Shown here in pieces: positions 5,932 to 7,446 of a stretch of DNA of 7,446 bases (positions are counted from its first letter, which is position 1; each line of letters opens with the position of its first letter). A program made the position numbers and the translations under genes. The notes beneath the pieces are model-generated. The model saw nothing but the letters and a program-made list of their open reading frames with translations. It had not been told where the DNA came from and made no database searches. Where the stretch lies: NCBI GenBank assembly GCA_016190405.1, contig JACPQO010000240.1, forward strand, positions 1 through 7,446, in the 5' to 3' direction. Source of the stretch: Chloroflexota bacterium. Its GTDB lineage: Bacteria; Chloroflexota; Dehalococcoidia; SM23-28-2; RBG-16-64-32.

Positions 5932-6159
5932 ATGACGGACCTTACACACAACCTCCTCGTCAGCGCCGTAATGGCCGAGCGCGAGCGCGAGGCCCGCGCC
6001 ATCGCCCGCGCCGCCCAGGTCAGCCGCCGGCCGCGGGGACTGCGCGCCGGCTTCGCCAGCCGCCTGGCCCGCGTCGCCCTGTTCCTGGACCGAGAGGCCG
6101 CGCGTTTCTGGCTGTCCCGCGACACCGGCACCCACCTCACCAACGGCTCGCCCAGCTAG
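5932..6159 (+). CDS. Unknown 75-aa basic helical protein upstream of padR
   Basis: I do not recognise this family. The start ATG 5932 has GAGGA 8 nt upstream and a strong promoter about 40 nt upstream, which supports it as a real gene. The product is rich in Arg and Ala and has no signal peptide. Residues about 8-29 form an amphipathic helix with a charged ERERE run. RRPRGLRAG is a basic linker. A second helix (about 41-61, with LARVALFLDREAARFWL) has a hydrophobic face, followed by a short polar tail. It might be a membrane-surface or partner-binding peptide. The stop is 17 nt before padR, so the two are very probably co-transcribed, and a link to that regulator is the only functional hint. 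A competing minus-strand frame at 5739-6143 lacks any support and would cross both promoters. Confidence 0.7.
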   Translation: MTDLTHNLLVSAVMAEREREARAIARAAQVSRRPRGLRAGFASRLARVALFLDREAARFWLSRDTGTHLTNGSPS

Positions 6160-6176
6160 GTCGGGAGCCCACGACG

Positions 6177-6836
6177 ATGTCGCTTAAGCACGCCTTGCTC
6201 GGGTTCCTAAACTACGGCTCCATGACGGGCTACGAGCTCAAGAAGTTCTTCGACACCTCGGTGGCCCACTTCTGGACCGCCGAGCTCAGCCAGATTTACC
6301 CCACCCTGAAACAGCTCGAGTCCGAGGGGCTCGTCGATATGAAGGTCCAGGTCCAGGCCGACCGCCCCAACCGCAAGGTCTACTCCCTCACCGACGACGG
6401 CCGCCGCGAGTTGCTCGACTGGCTGGCGACGCCCGCTGAGCCAGACCAGTTCCGCGAGCCCCTCCTCATCAAGGTCTTCTTCGGCGCCGCCCTCCCCAAA
6501 CAGGACCTCGTCCGGGTCCTGCGCCATCGCGCCGAGGAGATGCGAAGGGGCATCGAGTCCTACGAGCACGGCTGCACCGTGATCCAGCAATTCGCCGAGG
6601 CCGTCGGCCTCCAGCGGGAAGCCCTCTTCTGGCAGCTCACCATCGATTCCGGCGTCAGGCACTGCCAGATGGCCATCCAGTGGGCCGAGGAAGCCATCGA
6701 CAAGATTGAACAGATGGACGATTCCGCCTTCCCACCCCAGCCGGCCGGCCCGGGACGGATGAATGTGCGCACCGCCGTGGAGGTCCTGGACAGGCTCAAG
6801 AGCGCCGTGCCAAAAGCCTTCGCCGGCACCCATTAG
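6177..6836 (+). CDS. PadR-family transcriptional regulator
   Basis: This is a cytoplasmic DNA-binding regulator. Residues about 1-85 form the PadR winged helix: the opening SLKHALLGFLNYGSMTGYEL is a classic PadR start, followed by AELSQIYPTLKQLESEGLVD (recognition-helix region) and the wing with NRKVYSLTDDGRREL. Residues about 90-180 match the helical C-terminal domain of the long PadR subfamily (Vir_act_alpha_C type), which dimerises and often senses a ligand. The final 35 or so residues are a Pro-rich then helical tail, making the protein somewhat long (219 residues) for the family. ATG 6177 has GGGAG about 10 nt upstream. It sits behind the 75-codon gene and before a strong terminator. PadR proteins are commonly autorepressors and act on neighbours. 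The target here could be its own promoter, the divergent nuo promoter or the next unit. Confidence 0.95.
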   Translation: MSLKHALLGFLNYGSMTGYELKKFFDTSVAHFWTAELSQIYPTLKQLESEGLVDMKVQVQADRPNRKVYSLTDDGRRELLDWLATPAEPDQFREPLLIKVFFGAALPKQDLVRVLRHRAEEMRRGIESYEHGCTVIQQFAEAVGLQREALFWQLTIDSGVRHCQMAIQWAEEAIDKIEQMDDSAFPPQPAGPGRMNVRTAVEVLDRLKSAVPKAFAGTH

Positions 6837-6868
6837 GCCAACCCTGCTGGTGTAGGCACCCTCCCTCA

Positions 6869-6907
6869 AGCGCGCGGGCGCCAGCGAGCCCCCGCGCGCT
6901 GTTTCTT
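6869..6907 (+). terminator. Rho-independent terminator of the orf75-padR unit
   Basis: A perfect 10-bp stem, AGCGCGCGGG (6869-6878) and CCCGCGCGCT (6891-6900), with a 12-nt loop is followed by GTTTCTT. It lies 32 nt after the padR stop. The T-run is short and interrupted, but the stem is very strong. Confidence 0.85.
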
Positions 6908-6941
6908 GACACCGCTATCGCCACCCCGTACCATCTGTGCT
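6906..6941 (+). promoter_or_regulatory. Predicted promoter of the DUF35 gene
   Basis: A perfect -35 TTGACA (6906-6911) overlaps the tail of the preceding terminator. After exactly 17 bp comes TACCAT (6929-6934, 4 of 6 to consensus). The predicted start is near 6941, giving a leader of about 47 nt that contains the GTTAA repeat. Confidence 0.6.
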
Positions 6942-6949
6942 GGCCAGAA

Positions 6950-6967
6950 GTTAACGTTAAGGTTAAG
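6950..6967 (+). promoter_or_regulatory. Triple GTTAA repeat with 10-bp palindrome, candidate operator
   Basis: Three direct hexamers, GTTAAC, GTTAAG and GTTAAG, lie end to end. The first junction forms the perfect palindrome TTAACGTTAA (6951-6960). The element lies about 10 nt after the predicted transcription start and before the ribosome-binding site, a typical repressor position. It stands out as AT-rich in GC-rich surroundings. The binding protein is unknown. Confidence 0.5.
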
Positions 6968-6987
6968 GCCCCGCAGGAGAAGCCATC

Positions 6988-7416
6988 GTGACCCAGCAGG
7001 CGTACCGTAAGCCCCTGCCCACCCCCAGCCCCGAGACCCGACCCTACTGGGACGGCTGCAAGAACCACGAGCTCTGGCTCCCCTTCTGCGGCGCCTGCCA
7101 GAGTTTCTTCTTCTACCCCCGCGACTTCTGCCCCCGCTGCTTCTCCTGGGACGTGGAATGGCGACGCGTCAGCGGCCGCGGCAAGGTGTACACCTTCGCC
7201 ATTCACTACCGCCCCTGGCACCCGGGCTGGGCCGCCGAGATCCCCTACGTCACGGCCCTGGTTGAGCTGGAAGAGGGCCCGCGCCTGTACACCAACCTCG
7301 TGGGCGTCGATCCCAGCCCCGCCAACATCCGCTGCGATATGCCCGTGGAGGTCGTCTTCGAGGACATCAACGAGGAGATAACGCTCCCCAAGTTCCGGCC
7401 TGTCCAGGAGGTCTGA
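6988..7416 (+). CDS. Zn-ribbon/OB-fold protein, DUF35 family (acyl-CoA-associated)
   Basis: The protein is a small cytoplasmic partner of thiolases or other acyl-CoA enzymes. The 142-residue product opens with RPYWDGCKNHEL, a helix typical of the family. A rubredoxin-like zinc ribbon follows with paired cysteines C34-x2-C37 and C48-x2-C51. The C-terminal OB-fold begins with SGRGKVYTFAI (62-72), continues with PYVTALVELEEGPRLYTNLV, and ends with PVEVVFEDI. All four zinc ligands are present. The start is GTG 6988, with CAGGAG ending 8 nt upstream. The TGA overlaps the ATG of the next gene, as expected for a DUF35 gene coupled to its enzyme partner. In known systems such proteins form complexes with thiolase-like subunits and shuttle or bind CoA intermediates. 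The actual substrate here cannot be read from the sequence. Confidence 0.93.
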   Translation: MTQQAYRKPLPTPSPETRPYWDGCKNHELWLPFCGACQSFFFYPRDFCPRCFSWDVEWRRVSGRGKVYTFAIHYRPWHPGWAAEIPYVTALVELEEGPRLYTNLVGVDPSPANIRCDMPVEVVFEDINEEITLPKFRPVQEV

Positions 7417-7446
7417 TGCCCAGGCGTCTCGCTGCTACCGATAAGG
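7416..7446 (+). CDS. Start of a further gene, cut by window edge
   Basis: ATG 7416 overlaps the TGA of the DUF35 gene by one base, and AGGAGG lies about 4 nt upstream, inside the DUF35 end. The frame stays open for the ten codons visible (MPRRLAATDK). This strongly suggests a translationally coupled gene. Because DUF35 genes usually sit next to a thiolase, SCP-x-like or other acyl-CoA enzyme gene, that is the best guess, but ten residues are too few to identify it. Confidence 0.6.
   Translation, partial: MPRRLAATDK

Noticed and set aside
5739..6143. A 134-codon minus-strand frame across the divergent region
   Set aside because: It would cross both predicted promoters. It consists of Arg/Ala/Ser-rich antisense of the 75-codon gene, and its C-terminal part runs through AT-rich intergenic DNA.
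6207..6869. A 220-codon minus-strand open frame antisense to padR
   Set aside because: Its Gly/Leu/Glu-rich composition mirrors the PadR codons. It overlaps the terminator and has no recognisable domain.

Overview
The window comes from a GC-rich bacterium. From left to right on the given strand it holds seven NADH:quinone oxidoreductase (complex I) genes on the minus strand, a divergent intergenic region, and then three plus-strand genes plus the first codons of a fourth. The gene mix (a nuo cluster without adjacent nuoE/F/G, a PadR regulator, a DUF35 acyl-CoA-associated protein, strong sigma70-like promoters) would fit a member of the Chloroflexota, but nothing here proves the phylum and I hold it loosely.

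Complex I block (5714 down to 1, minus strand). The transcription order is nuoA, nuoC, nuoD, nuoH, nuoJ, nuoK, a 64-codon unknown ORF, then nuoL, which runs off the left edge. A good sigma70-type promoter lies just upstream of nuoA (-35 TTGTCG, 17-bp spacer, extended -10 TGC-TATACT). Several genes are tightly coupled: D/H overlap, H/J overlap, J/K are 1 nt apart, and orf64/L abut. nuoB and nuoI, which normally sit between A and C and between H and J, are absent. These are the two iron-sulfur subunits of this part of the complex, so the cluster is reduced to subunits that carry no Fe-S cluster. They must be encoded elsewhere if this enzyme is complete.

The block has three real gaps. The K/orf64 gap and the C/D gap each hold a long hairpin whose arms are built of short tandem repeats, heptamers in one and octamers in the other, with different sequences but the same architecture. 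The A/C gap, where nuoB would be, holds smaller inverted repeats.

Divergent region and regulator (5715-6836). Two promoters point away from each other. The rightward one (TTGACA-16 bp-TATTAT) drives a 75-codon basic, helix-rich unknown protein and, 17 nt later, a PadR-family transcription regulator with the usual winged-helix plus C-terminal helical domain. A strong GC hairpin followed by a T-rich run ends this unit.

Right edge (6906-7446). A new promoter (TTGACA-17 bp-TACCAT) starts immediately at the terminator tail. It is followed by a triple GTTAA repeat containing a perfect 10-bp palindrome, a candidate operator, and then by a Zn-ribbon/OB-fold DUF35 protein. The stop codon of that gene overlaps the ATG of another gene cut off by the window edge. 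DUF35 proteins normally partner thiolase-like enzymes, so the truncated gene may be a thiolase or other acyl-CoA enzyme, but ten codons cannot show it.
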